From Ifrita kowaldi (Eukaryota > Chordata > Aves > Passeriformes > Cinclosomatidae), in assembly GCA_013398055.1 (NCBI GenBank), contig VZRS01012486.1:1-64000 (forward strand): a DNA stretch of 64,000 nucleotides, written 5' to 3'. Positions within the stretch are counted from its first letter, which is position 1, and each line of letters starts with the position of its first letter. Both the position numbers and the translations under genes were made by a program. Shown piece by piece: positions 1-11,560 of this stretch. The notes beneath the pieces are model-generated. The model made no database searches and had not been told where the DNA came from. It saw nothing but the letters and a program-made list of their open reading frames with translations.

Positions 1-517
1 GAAGGCCACATCCACGGGACATTTCCACACGTCAGGGACAGCTGAGCAGGTGCCACCATCCATCAAAGACCCCCAAAGCGCTCCCCAGACTCATTGCTGA
101 GGCCTTGCAGCAGAGCACTGCAAAGGGATGCAAAGGGGTGCAACAGATCCACAGTCTGCTGTAGGAGACTGTCCCAAACTTGCCCCCGCCAGGGGAGGTA
201 CCTGGGCCTTCCCAAGTGGATATGGATCCACTGAACTCGTTTGCGGGGGAGCCTCACCACCAAGAAGATCTGATGGAGAGCATCCACGGGACACCACTGG
301 GATCCACAGAGTGGTGAGGTTTTCTACTTAATCTGTCTCTGTCACTCTTTCACTCCCCCAGAACTACCTCTCTCTCTCTTTTTCTTCCATCTCCTTGTAA
401 ATAAAATCCCTAATATTAACTTGGTGTATGGCCTTGTTTGCGCCTTAATTCAGGCAAACTAATATAGTAACAATTTTCTCTATCACTCTACCAATTTTAA
501 TAACCAGACCATAACCA
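1..517 (+). mobile_element. ERV LTR, 3' portion, cut by the window edge
   Basis: This is the right-hand part of a retroviral LTR in + orientation. A pyrimidine-rich stretch (about 340-395) is followed by a polyadenylation signal AATAAA at 400-405. After that comes a U5-like tail containing TATGGCCTTGTTTGCGCC and a final CA near 517. The same order of elements, including a match around the CCACAGAGTGGTGAGG motif (305-318), recurs at 42.8-43.06 kb, so the two are members of one LTR family. The left end lies outside the window. No primer-binding site or internal retroviral sequence follows, so it is probably a solo LTR. The short open frames inside it are not genes. Confidence 0.65.
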
Positions 518-3500
518 CGACCTTTTGTCTTATTTGCCTGAATAGATTTTCTTCTTCCCGCTAAGGCGATTTCTCAGTTATTTGTGAGTTCTCCCCTCCA
601 TTAGTACTCAGTATGGTTCTAGTAGTCCATCTTAATAAAAAACTCCACAAGTTTTTTGCTCCAGTAGTAGTAATCACTTTTGCCATTCTGCTTTCAACCT
701 TTTTTTTAACAAAGGCTGACCTGACATTAACAATTCAGCAGAACATGAGATCAGTAGATCGAAGTAGATCAAAGCAGATGGTGCTGAGTGTCCTGAATTG
801 CCAACCCTGCTTTGAAACTTTCAGTTACCCTTTAGACTACGTGTCTTCTGGACCAAGCATCACCAACACACACAGTTCAAGGGTGTCCAAAGGATTGATG
901 GGTTTGGACTCTCACAGTTCCACTAAGGAGGAGCAGTAGGTGAGCTACCAATCTGACATTCTCCAAAAAATATCTTCTAGTTTATATGCTTGGTGTAAAT
1001 CAACACCTGCCAGGAGATAATGCTTCAAAAAACAGGTACCCCAAACTGAAGTACTAACAAATGTGCAGGCAAACAATCACATGCAAGCGATGAAAGGAAA
1101 GAAAAAACTTCAGAGACTTTAAACACCACAACCTTAGCAAAGAGATAGATGTGCTACTATAACAAATTAGCTTTTGACATGGATTTTGGTTTTGGAAATT
1201 TAACTTGAGGCAATAAACTCTTCCTTTCTGACCGCCATGTATGATTTTCTTTTAGTTCAGTCAGTCAAAAAACTCTTCAGTGCAGGTAAACGCCTCTTCT
1301 TGCTGGCCATTTCAAAATTTCAGCAATGACTCTATTACACGAGTTTTGAACACAGTGATCATTCAAGTCTATTGACCTGTCCAAAATTTTACTTCCATTA
1401 GTGTTGCTCTTGTTTGACTAGATATTTACAGTTATTTACAGTATTTGACTAGATTTTTTACAGTTATTTACAGTGGGAAGAAGAAAAAAAAGAAAATCCA
1501 GAAGAAAAAAAAAAAACATAAAACCACCAGACCTCCTCAGGGCTCAAACCACAATTGCATTTTGAAAAGAAAGTTAGTGTTTTTTTTCCTTTTTGATTGA
1601 AAATTATTATTTTATTACTCCATTTACTGAAGGACAGGATAACAAAACCTCCAGATTTTTATGAAGCCACGGAATTAAAAGATTGCAACTATTTTTAGTC
1701 CAAGATTTTATTAATCCAACTGTTCAAATCTCTCATTATTAGCTTAAGAGAGGGGGAAAAAATCAACAACAATATAAAGTGTTTAACGTTGCTGTTTTGC
1801 AAGTAAATGCTATATGAGATGGAACTTATTTTTGTGAGAGACATCTAACTCATACTCAAGACCAAGCTAAGCTTTTTGCTCTTTCATAATTGGGAAACTT
1901 CAGACCTTCAAGTTGTTATCCAAGGCTTTCCCTGATTCACCTGGAGAATCTATCACAACTGGTTAGTTCAATTTTTTTGTGAAATTTTCAAGAAAGACTC
2001 AAAGAATATTTAAAATAACATCTAATATTCTTTTTATTTTGTGGCAGATGTACCACGGAAGTTGGTTTTATTCAGACAGTTGGAGCAAACCTGCAATCCA
2101 TCAAGTCTCATTCTAGTGACTTAATGTTTGCTAAATACTCATTTCAAAAACTAAAAATATTTGGCATTTACTGCATGTGGTAAATTGCAAGTCTTTGCTC
2201 ATGTCACAGTCTATTATATTGATTTCCTATCTTTTAATTTCATTGCTGGGATATTTTCACAGTTTATGCAGATATCCAATGCTTTCATCTCCCTCTCTCA
2301 TTTGTTGTGGGGTTTTGTTTTCTTTTTTAGAAATGCAAAATAGATATTTAATTTTTACAGAAATTGTTATTATAGAAACCATCATGAAAGCTGTATTTAA
2401 CTTTATACTCAAGGCATGAGGAGTCTTTTTTCAAAAACTCCAAACAAATTCTGAATAACTGCACTGATAGAACAAAACCATCCTTTTTAATGACCTCTAC
2501 GTAACAATCAACTATCCACTTAGTGTATGAAATAGATGCAAGAATATAAATTACATGCAAAGTAACTAGTGTTGTTAAAATGGCATTTTATTTTTTCAAT
2601 CTGTGTGCTTTTATCACAAATACATAAAACATTCTTGAAAATGTTTGAGGTATCCTGAAAGCTATTTGCAAGAGATATTATCCAATGTCATAAATATCCT
2701 GTGCAGCGTGCGAAAAATTTGTCCATCAGACAATGTATAGGTTCTTCCTTGGACTTCAAACTTGGACTATAATTTCCATATTACTGTTGAATCAAAGATA
2801 GACTGTATTTATACTTGTCTTCTGAATAACCCATTTTTCTGCTAAGCAAAGGGACAAAGGAGGTCTCAATAACTGTTTAATAAATTACTGTAGAACAGTA
2901 ATGCTATCACTGAAATAATTCCCATCATGAAAGGTGATTTAAGTGTGAAAGCAGTCTCACGAATGGCTTCAGATCCTCTTACCTGGAATATTTTCAGTAA
3001 AATCAAATATAACCTGAAACACATCCCCTAGCCAGTGCATAAACACATTTTAGTTGTCTTTTTCTGATTTGTATATAGAATGATGCTTCAATTGCATGTC
3101 TACAAAAATAACATTAAAAGGCAACTTAGTCACAAAAGACTCTTGGATTAAGAAGTCCATGATTTACTGAAATACAGCAAAAACTAACATCCAGATCATC
3201 AATCAGTGTTAATCAGGATACTTCCATTGAGGCCAAATTTATGCTAGCTAAGAATCCAGCCTTAGATTTAATGATCTAATTGGCAATGAAGCAGAAAGAT
3301 AGGTTTACAAAGTCTACAGTGAGGAAACAGAAGAAAAATAGAAAGGAAAAAATACTCTGGCAGCAATCCAGCATTCATAACTGAACTAATGTTCAATTAC
3401 TGTGAAATGTTTTATGGAAATAAATGTTAGTTCTACATGAATCCCAAATGAGTTCATTACAATCAATGCTATTAAAACAAAGTGCTACTAATATGCCAAA

Positions 3501-4190
3501 CAACTGCGATTGCAGTTACATAAACTAGTGTTTAATATCCATCAGAGATTAAAAAAAAATTTCTGTAATAACTAAACATACTGATGTGTCTAATTTGAAA
3601 TTATGACATGGATGATAATGTTAATTAGCCTTGCACAAATAGCGAAATGTGTAAAAGACATTACAATACCTGAAGGTTACTGAAGTAGCACAAAAGTACT
3701 CTTACAATGTATCCTCAGAATAGGAAAATCATAAAATCGTTACATCATATAATCATTCACTTGTTTTAATTTTTTTTTTCCCAAAACCAAAGTGTTTATG
3801 AACAGATTCTTTTCCTTAGAAATTTTTAATTAGTTTAGTACTTAAAACACAGAATTCAATCACCATTTTCAGATTCCTAAATGACAGTCAAAAAACCCCA
3901 ACAATTAAGTACTTACACAAATATATGCTATTAATAGATATTAGTTTCCTGTAAGGGGGAAAACCATGAAATTATGTGAAACTGTTCAGCCTGAATGTTC
4001 CCAAGGGCCTTTCCCAACGGAGAACAACACATTTTTGTTAGAGTTTAAGGGGTGATTTTATCTGAAAATTTATTTACAAAGCAGTTGCACAGGCACCACA
4101 GTAAGTACTGAAATTTCCCCAATGGAAAAGGTTTCACTTCAAAACACAGACACAACTTAGCCACAGATTTTAAACATAGCATATTACTTT
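518..4190. other. AT-rich sequence with no recognised gene
   Basis: I see no gene or clear transposon in this stretch. It contains scattered A- and T-runs, for example A-rich sequence at about 1480-1520, and a small tandem duplication at 1413-1474. The longest ATG frame (613-936, about 108 codons) has a hydrophobic start but no recognisable domain or splice context, and I treat it as chance. Confidence 0.6.
1413..1474. repeat. 31-bp tandem duplication, two copies
   Basis: Two adjacent copies of a 31-bp unit are visible, beginning TTTGACTAGAT at 1413 and at 1444. Each ends in TTACAGTTATTTACAGT. They differ at only a few positions, so this is a local slippage or duplication product. No function is implied. 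Confidence 0.85.
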
Positions 4191-4194
4191 CCTG

Positions 4195-4392
4195 CAGATT
4201 TTACTCAGATTTTTTGTAGTGGGGTGGTTACAGAGATGATTTCTCTGGAAGCTGCCAGAAGGAACCTCTGTGTCCCATGGAACAAATGCCAGACATCTCC
4301 AAGATGGACCCCCTGCTGGCCGAATCTGAGCTCAGCAGCAGCAGTGGCAGTGCCTCTGGGATAACAGATTTCAGAAGGGATTAAAAACCAAC
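4195..4392 (+). mobile_element. Avian LTR fragment, 5' U3 part
   Basis: This GC-richer island runs from a TTTTTTGTAGTGGGGTGG-like start through AAGCTGCCAGAAGG, AAGATGGACCCCCTGCTGG and CCTCTGGGATAACAGATTTC. The order and wording match the U3 start of a widespread long avian LTR, as I remember it: AGAAGCTGCTAGAAGC, then AAGACGGACCCGCCGCTGG, then CCTCTG.GATAACATATTTAAG. The fragment ends just after the degenerate TATA-like region. The same family appears in reverse orientation at 28.8-30.0 kb and probably at 15.7 kb. Confidence 0.6.
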
Positions 4393-4546
4393 CCCATAAA
4401 ACTCAGTAATCTTACCCAGTGATTTCTCCTCCTCTTTGGAAAGTTGCTATGACTCAACTTCCAAGAAAATAGGAGTGTGAAATTAGATGATATGTTGGGA
4501 ACACCAAGTCAAATCAGGCAACTGGAGCTTTCTCTCACCAAGCTTC

Positions 4547-4573
4547 ATTATATTATTATTATTATTATTATAA
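4547..4573. repeat. (ATT)n microsatellite
   Basis: About nine uninterrupted TTA/ATT trinucleotide units are followed by a decayed TAATTACTAATTTATTATTA tail up to about 4590. Confidence 0.9.
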
Positions 4574-6388
4574 TTACTAATTTATTATTACCAGGAACTG
4601 GGTTATCCTATTTCAAACCTACCCACAAAGGCAAAGCACTAAGAGAGTATCTCTGCCAAACAAGTTTCCCCTGCCTTTGGTCAGAACTCATTCAGGGACA
4701 TTTCATGAGAGTAACAAAGGCAATTGTAAGTACTATGGACGTACAAAAATGTTCCAACATCCAGTGACAATGAGCTAACTTCTAGGAGTGATATATCTCA
4801 AAACATATCTCCTTTCATTAAAGGACATTAAAGAAAACAAAGCTAAAACAACAAAAGAGAGAGAAGAAAGAAGAGATAAGATTCCTGTAGAGTGGAAGTT
4901 ATTTTCTTCTAAGCAATTAGCAATACACCTAATTGTCTACAGCAGCTGATGCTGCCTATAGCTTTTATCATCTTAATTACAGAAACCAGTGAAAATTCCT
5001 CCAATCAATAAAATTAAGAAAGTGTTTGGGATAGTTTACCAATGTGTGTCTACAGCCCTGGATTTTGTGTCCTTTCATTAAGTTTTATGTGCTACCCTTT
5101 GCAGTGACATAATAGAGAAGAACTCTGAAACTGAGCTAACCAGAACACATTTGAGCACTGCTGGCTATGCCAGTCTTTGCTGGAGCTAAATAATTCTGTT
5201 TCCAGACAACATTCAGACCTGACCAATACAAGCTATTTTTAAATGCAGAACACGCATTACTTACAAAGATAATTATAAGTACTATGGACTTAGAAAAAAA
5301 ACTTTTCCCCCCAATCAATGCTCTTGAAGTTTAAAATTGCCTTATGCAACAAACGTAGTACAGAGTGATTCCAAACTGCCAGAAGATTCCAAGTACACTT
5401 CAAGAGCTGTTCAGATGCACCAAAAGCTTTGAAAACTGTTTTTCTTAGATCCGTATTTGTACAGTTTTTCCAAATTATATTCTAGAATTGCTTCTTCTGT
5501 GAGAAATTTAGGCTACATATTTTCTAGTTAAAGACATAATTAGCACTGCACAAGGACAAAAAACTGTTTTGCAAAGGAATGGGATGCAGAAAGTGACTTC
5601 CCAAACTGAAAAGGATTTTAACGATTCAAAATATCCTCTAAGTAGTCTTCTCAGGATAGTCATTTCACAACACAAACAGGGAAAATGCTACCATTTAAAA
5701 TTAATAACAGCTAGAATAAAGCCAAAATGTCTTGTTCTGGTAACTTGATGTAAACAAATGGAACATTCTGTAGTATTGAAATTCCTCTTTTTCTCTCCCA
5801 TCTTTAGGGGTTTTGTTCAAAATTTTATTTGAAGAAAATGTTTCATTGAATGCAACTTTTTTCTTTCCCAACCCCGGTAGCCACTCTTTCAACGCCAGCA
5901 TTTTTGCAGCTGTGATTTTGATGAGGTTTTAACTCACAACTCTGTTACCGAGATTATTCATGTGAAAGGCCACCACACCACAATGTATTTTTGCCATTTT
6001 TAAAATGCCATTGATGTTTAAAAAACAAACACTTGTTTCAAAACTTCTTTCAAATTGTTTCAAACAACTGTTGCTACTCCTTGAAAGATCAGCACTATCA
6101 TCCTCATGTGAGGACATCACAAGGGCAGCCCAGACAAACACCAGAGAAACAAGGTGTCTTCCCTTTTGCCAATGATATTTTCAGTGCAATAGTTCCTTTT
6201 TTTCCCCCTCCATTTTCTCTTGCCCTATATTTATTTATACTTCAATTAAGGTTTATCTTTCAAACTACCAGGTCTGAAAACAGCTTCAGGTAAAACAGCT
6301 ATTAAGGTGTAACTTTCTTTTGCATCCTCTAGTTTTTTGATCAGAAATAATATTCTCTACCAAAATAACCTATACAGTTATTAGAACC

Positions 6389-6405
6389 AAAAAAAAAAAA
6401 AAAAA
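6389..6405. repeat. Poly-A run (17 A)
   Basis: This is an uninterrupted A homopolymer. No retroposed body is visible immediately upstream, so it is listed only as low complexity. Confidence 0.9.
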
Positions 6406-9106
6406 TCTATTTTTTGCAGTTTTTCTGATAGAACATCATATAGTGAAAGAATTTCCACTTGGATCCGATTGCAAATGTAAATTAAAACCATTTCCATAGA
6501 ATTAGATGACTAAGTAAAGCAAAAGTCTCTATGCTTTAGAACATTAAACAAATTTGCAGCCATTACCTGGAGAAAAATTAACTTTTTTTTAATTTGTGTC
6601 AACACTCTTGCACTTATGAGAAGCCCAACAATAATATAGCAAAATTTAGGGGAAATAAATCTGTTAAAAAAAAGATTGCTAAGGAAGTTATTATAAGGTA
6701 GGAAGCTTAGAAGAAAAAATCAATGGGAAACATCTGAAAAAAACCTTTTAAAAAGCTAACTGTTCAAGTTTCCACATACCATTAGTAAAGTTACAATTCT
6801 TAAACTGAAACAAGTATCATCTCAGAAATATAACCACATAGAGTATTTATGGACAAAAGAAATATTTTCTGGGCTTCCAGAATCATAGAATACTTTTAAG
6901 AAAAAATGGCAGGCACAAAATAAGTGCCTGTAATTATAATAAGTTTCTTTGCTGTGGAAACTGCTACTCAGCAGTAAATAGAAGTAAAAACAATTACTTC
7001 CTGCCAAAAAAAAATGCAGCTTTACATTTTATAATTCCATCAGTTTTATTAACAAGATAACAATATTTTTTTTCTCACAACTTTGAAAGCAGAACCATGT
7101 GAATTAATAGCTAATTCAGATTTAAAATTAATGAGCTTTACCACACTGATTTCTTTCCAATTTTCTTGAATAAAATTTCCTTTAAATAGTCTTTCACATA
7201 ATGCATAATCTTCTAAGTCCCAATTGAGTAACAATAAAGTCTCGTTAGTCTTTGTCACCTTATAATCACTCATGCTGCATTTTAAAAAATGAACATAAAT
7301 TTCTGCCTTGGGAAATTATTTTGGAGTTATGGAAAAATATGTGCCAGTTTAAGTTGTAGTTTGTTCTTGTAAAGCGTTTTATATTAAAGAAGTCTTACTG
7401 GCCATACAAGAGTGTTGCCTTATCAAATTACTTTTTTTTTTTCTGCTAAGTGTGGATTATTTCTGACATATGTTAAATCCTAACTGCCTACCTACTTTAT
7501 AACAGCTCTATTTAAAACCAGCATTTTTCACAGAGGTGATAATGTAGATTTATATGTTTTAAAGGAACACTTCAAAGCAATTCAAAAGAAGAGAAAAAAG
7601 AAACCAAAACAGAACATGCAGAGGTATTATTTCACAAAGGAATTTCACAACACAAGTGCTTATTTCAAGGAATTTCTTTAATTTTTCCCATACCTCATTG
7701 TCAAGTCATCTGTTCCTGTCATTTTGACAGCACTTGTAATGGAACTGGCCCCTTGTTTGTTGACCTACCAATTAAGCAATGCTAACAATTAAATCAGAAT
7801 CCACCGCTGGGCAGTCGGCCAGCACAAATCTCATCTACCACTCAGGTGCTGTTTTTGACTCATTTTGAGAATAGATTGCAGCTAAATATGTCATTAATGG
7901 ATGTTTTCATTTTACACTAAGGTTCAATTCATGGCTTATCCTTCAGTACCACACATTCAATAATATCTTGTTTCATGTAGTTCACAATTTTGACATTAGT
8001 TTTAGTGCTACAGGATCAGAACGTGTTTTCCAAATCCAGTCAATGTCCATCACTAAATGCAGATAGAGAATTGTCACTATATTGCAGCATCAACTGCCTG
8101 TAAATAGGCAAGGTGCTTACTTCAGATTTGGAGGGAGAGCAGATAGCAAGCAAATTTTACAGAGACAAAGCCAGAAGACTAATTAACTCCGGTTTACCAC
8201 AAAAGTTATGTTATCAGGGAGGAGAAGGTGAAATGTCAGAAATCCGCAAGGCTTTTGAGCAAAAGAAATTTTTAATTAAGGCTTCCACATTCTTGCAGAT
8301 CATCTTAGACATTCTTATATCTTTGCAAGGATAGCTTCAGGTGTAGGCACCCTGAAGTTACATATTTCATGAAGAGGGAGACTGAGACATGGTGCTGTAA
8401 GAAGGCTGCCATCAGGATTCTTTTCCCTCATTTCTTTGAGTGTTTCTTTTCCTGTACCTTAGCAGGGTATGAACAGACCAGTTGATTAAAAATATGGGAC
8501 TTCGGTTTTAGAAGTTCTGACTGAAGTTTGAAATTTGAAAAATTATGAAATGGAAATTTCTGTAACGTTAAATATGGAACCATGTTCTTTGACCCAATAA
8601 TAATTAGCCCATGCAAAACCACATCTGTTTTAACACACAACAGAAAGACGCCAGTACTTTAAACCCAGTAATTAAGTCCTTCCTAGGCAAAATAAAAAAG
8701 TTGAAATAGATACCACTCGAGTTCTTAATGCCCTGCATCCTTCATCCTAAGAGCACTGAAAGGACTCAGTCTCTCATGAGAAACAGCTTGTTTAGGCATA
8801 CAGTCTTCAGACAGGAATCCAGACTATGACTCCTCCATGGAAGGACATGCCTCCCATAGACTAGAAGAACAGAGTCTGACATATATGTTCTTGCATAATT
8901 TTCTTTTGTGAGGCCTAGGTAGATCTCACCTTAGCAGGCAGACTTTTGGGCCTTTCACTCTTCAGGAGCTTACTCCAAACATAGAATCACCACCTGAGAT
9001 TACCTGAAAAGCATGGTATTCCATTAAAAGCTAAGGAGTTAGGAAGGCAGACTGAATTTTTAAAGTTTGGATTTACTGACTTATAGATTATTAGATATCT
9101 GACAAG

Positions 9107-9153
9107 AAAAAAAAAAAACAAAAAACAACAAAAAACAAAACCAAAACCAAAAA
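9107..9153. repeat. A-rich (CAAA/CCAAAA) tract
   Basis: A 12-A run passes into irregular CAAAAA, CAACAAAAAA and CCAAAA units. This is a simple-sequence tract of the kind often found at old retroposon tails, but no element body is recognisable beside it. Confidence 0.85.
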
Positions 9154-10980
9154 CTTTACTAGTCTTAAAGTATGAAATAAATAAAATGGAGAGAAGACAT
9201 TAATAAGTTTGAAATTCACAATTCACAGATGTCTCAGTCACCTTTAAGCCTTTATTTTTCTCTCACAAGATTTGTAGATCCTCAGCTCTCTCTCTGTCCC
9301 TAGATCTTAAAAAGCAGAAATTGAAGTTTCAAGATAAGAGTTCCCAGTTTCCACATTGGATCTGGAAATACAGAGATTTCAAGTCTCCTAGAGAATATCT
9401 TGGAAACCTGCTCCATTATTACATACCCAAGATCATCAGTCCTGTGACAGGGACCTGAGAGGTTCAGGAAGCCCCAGCTCTTGGGTCAAGTCAATTGCAT
9501 TACCGTGGTAGGGAACTTGAGACATAGTGGACACAGGAGAGCTGAATGACCACAACCTCCTTCTGAAAAGACTGCCGAAAGCTTTAAAAGCCCAGATTTC
9601 CGACAGAACAAACATGAGAACGGTTAAAAAGCCAGTGGGGTTTACTTTATTTCATTTTTAAATAGTTATGGTTTTGCAAAGCATTTAAAGTAAAACTAAT
9701 AAAAAAGATATTTCACAAGAAAAGTCTCGTTTTGCTGCACAGTTCCCTAACTAGCTGTAGTTTAAAGGATCTGTTCCTGAATAGAGTTTCATCAGTTCTG
9801 TCATTCCCATATCCTTAAACATTTGCAGAAGAAAGTTTTCAAAGAACCAGGACCCCTTATTGAAATGTCTCATGAAAAGAGGAAAAAAACCTTTATACAA
9901 GAGCTTGTAGTTATTAATAGGCTTCACTTTTACTTAGTTAATGATCCAATTCAGCTGTGATCAAAGCACAACAGCTAGATAATTCAGGATAGCAAATGGA
10001 GTTAATTTACTTAGATATGATACTACTTTCTTAATGACTTTATTTCAATGGAGTTTCAATTAGTTATTAGGTTATTTTACTCATTAGTCCAAGAAGATGT
10101 CTGCAGGCAATTAACATGTCACTCCTCTTGAAAACAGAACTTTTTTTTCCCATAAGGATGTTTTTAAGATTTATATTACTGAGACTTTTTTAAAAGTTTA
10201 TGAAAAACGTAATTAAACACTGAAGCTCAGGGAATTGGAAATTTTTGTTTAGGGAACTGAATGAGTGTAATGAAAAAAAAGTTACCGTTAGTAAGAGCCA
10301 TTTGTTGGTGCCTCATCTAGTTTTCAGTTCTGATTGCCAAACATGGATTTCCCTTACCTAGTCAGACACAGACCATACACACTTAAAAGAGCAGACCACA
10401 GATCAAGATGGTCAGTTTTTGTAATAAAGTCATTCTCTCAAACAGCTAAGCCATATCTCTGAGCAGTGCTCAAGTCCTAGGAATAGTTAAAAAACATGAG
10501 TTACAGCAATTACTATATCAGAATTTATCAGTTCGTATTCTAAAATCAGTCATTTCATATTCTAATATAAGGATACTATAGTTCTAGACAATTTATGGGG
10601 CAGAGACTCCAAAATTAGTTACCTCCCCTTAGTTTTCAACCTCTTGCCCTCTACCTATTTGGAGAGAAAAAAGGGAAGAGATGTGAGTGAAAAAATAATA
10701 GTTTACTAAAAGAAAAATGGCAGCAGCCAATATAACAGCAATAACCACTAGATACAAAACTGGTGAATCAACAAAGAAACCATAAAAACCAAGATGGTGG
10801 CCCCTGGGTGAGCCCATGTGGCCCAGATGACAAAGACAAGATGGCGGAGAAGCCCTCTTCCCCTGACCACACGACCGAAAGAGAACAAAGGACACAACAC
10901 AGCAACCAAGCTTCCATGGCTCCAGAATTCCCTTCCCCCTAGCAAAAAAACCCCCAAAACCTGGATTTTTTTTTTTTTTT

Positions 10981-11018
10981 NNNNNNNNNNNNNNNNNNNN
11001 NNNNNNNNNNNNNNNNNN
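10981..11018. other. Assembly gap of 38 N
   Basis: A run of 38 N follows a T homopolymer (about 10965-10980) and precedes TTTGTCTGG. The true length of the gap is unknown. It probably reflects a homopolymer or repeat that was hard to sequence. Confidence 0.98.
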
Positions 11019-11219
11019 TTTGTCTGGAAACAGTCAATGCTGCAGAAATGCTGGAAGAACCTCCCCAGCAATTGTACAGCCGATTTACCTCAGTGGCTGG
11101 AACTTATGGAGCAGGCCCTCTCTCTCCCAACATGGATGGACTGGGGACAGCTGGACTTGTGTTCATAAGCTGCAAACCACTCTCTGCAAATCTACATATT
11201 GTATGAATTGCCATAGATA

Positions 11220-11234
11220 TTTTTTTTTTTTTTT
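11220..11234. repeat. Poly-T run
   Basis: A run of about 15 T lies inside the LTR-like block. On the - strand it would be a poly-A tract, but no retroposed gene body can be recognised next to it. Confidence 0.85.
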
Positions 11235-11560
11235 AAACCAAGGACAACAATGTCTTTTAGACTCATCTTGATTTAGCCATTATCTGGTTTCTAGGCTCTT
11301 AAGTACCCATCCTTCAAACCAAAATTCAGCGGCAGTGTAGAAATGAACTAACTTTTAGACACAATTAAATGGGGACAAAGTCATCGAAGCAAAAGGAAAC
11401 CATTTGTCAGTAACGATTCAGGTGGGCCGGATGCATACCTCCCTCCCTAAGAGCTGAACACACACCCCCTCCAACAAAATGGCTGCTTTTTACACCCTTT
11501 CCGGGCTGGGGGTTGTCTCTGTCCCCTTTCCCATTGGATGGGCTCTCAGCAACTTACTTT

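Larger units (their letters stand above)
4593..10635. other. AT-rich sequence with no recognised gene
   Basis: No gene, RNA or transposon is recognised over about 6 kb. Low-complexity tracts are a 17-A run at 6389-6405 and a CAAA-type A-rich tract at 9107-9153. The open frames here are all under 90 codons and show no domain features. Ancient repeats or conserved non-coding elements may be present but cannot be recognised by eye. Confidence 0.6.
10640..11560 (-). mobile_element. Probable ERV LTR on the - strand, interrupted by a gap
   Basis: This block is richer in G and C than its surroundings. Read on the - strand it has LTR-like order: a CCAAT-type box (ATTGG on + at 11533-11537), a TATA-like GTGTAAAAAGC (complement of 11483-11494), and finally a T-rich R/U5-like end with AGTAAACTATTATT near 10700. 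The tail near 10690-10760 resembles the 3' part of the LTR at 41.45 kb. Exact borders, family and any internal sequence are uncertain, partly because of the 38-N gap inside. It could instead be two adjacent repeats. Confidence 0.4.

Noticed and set aside
613..939. 108-codon + frame with a hydrophobic N-terminal segment
   Set aside because: A single hydrophobic stretch is not enough. There is no domain, no splice context and no gene neighbourhood.
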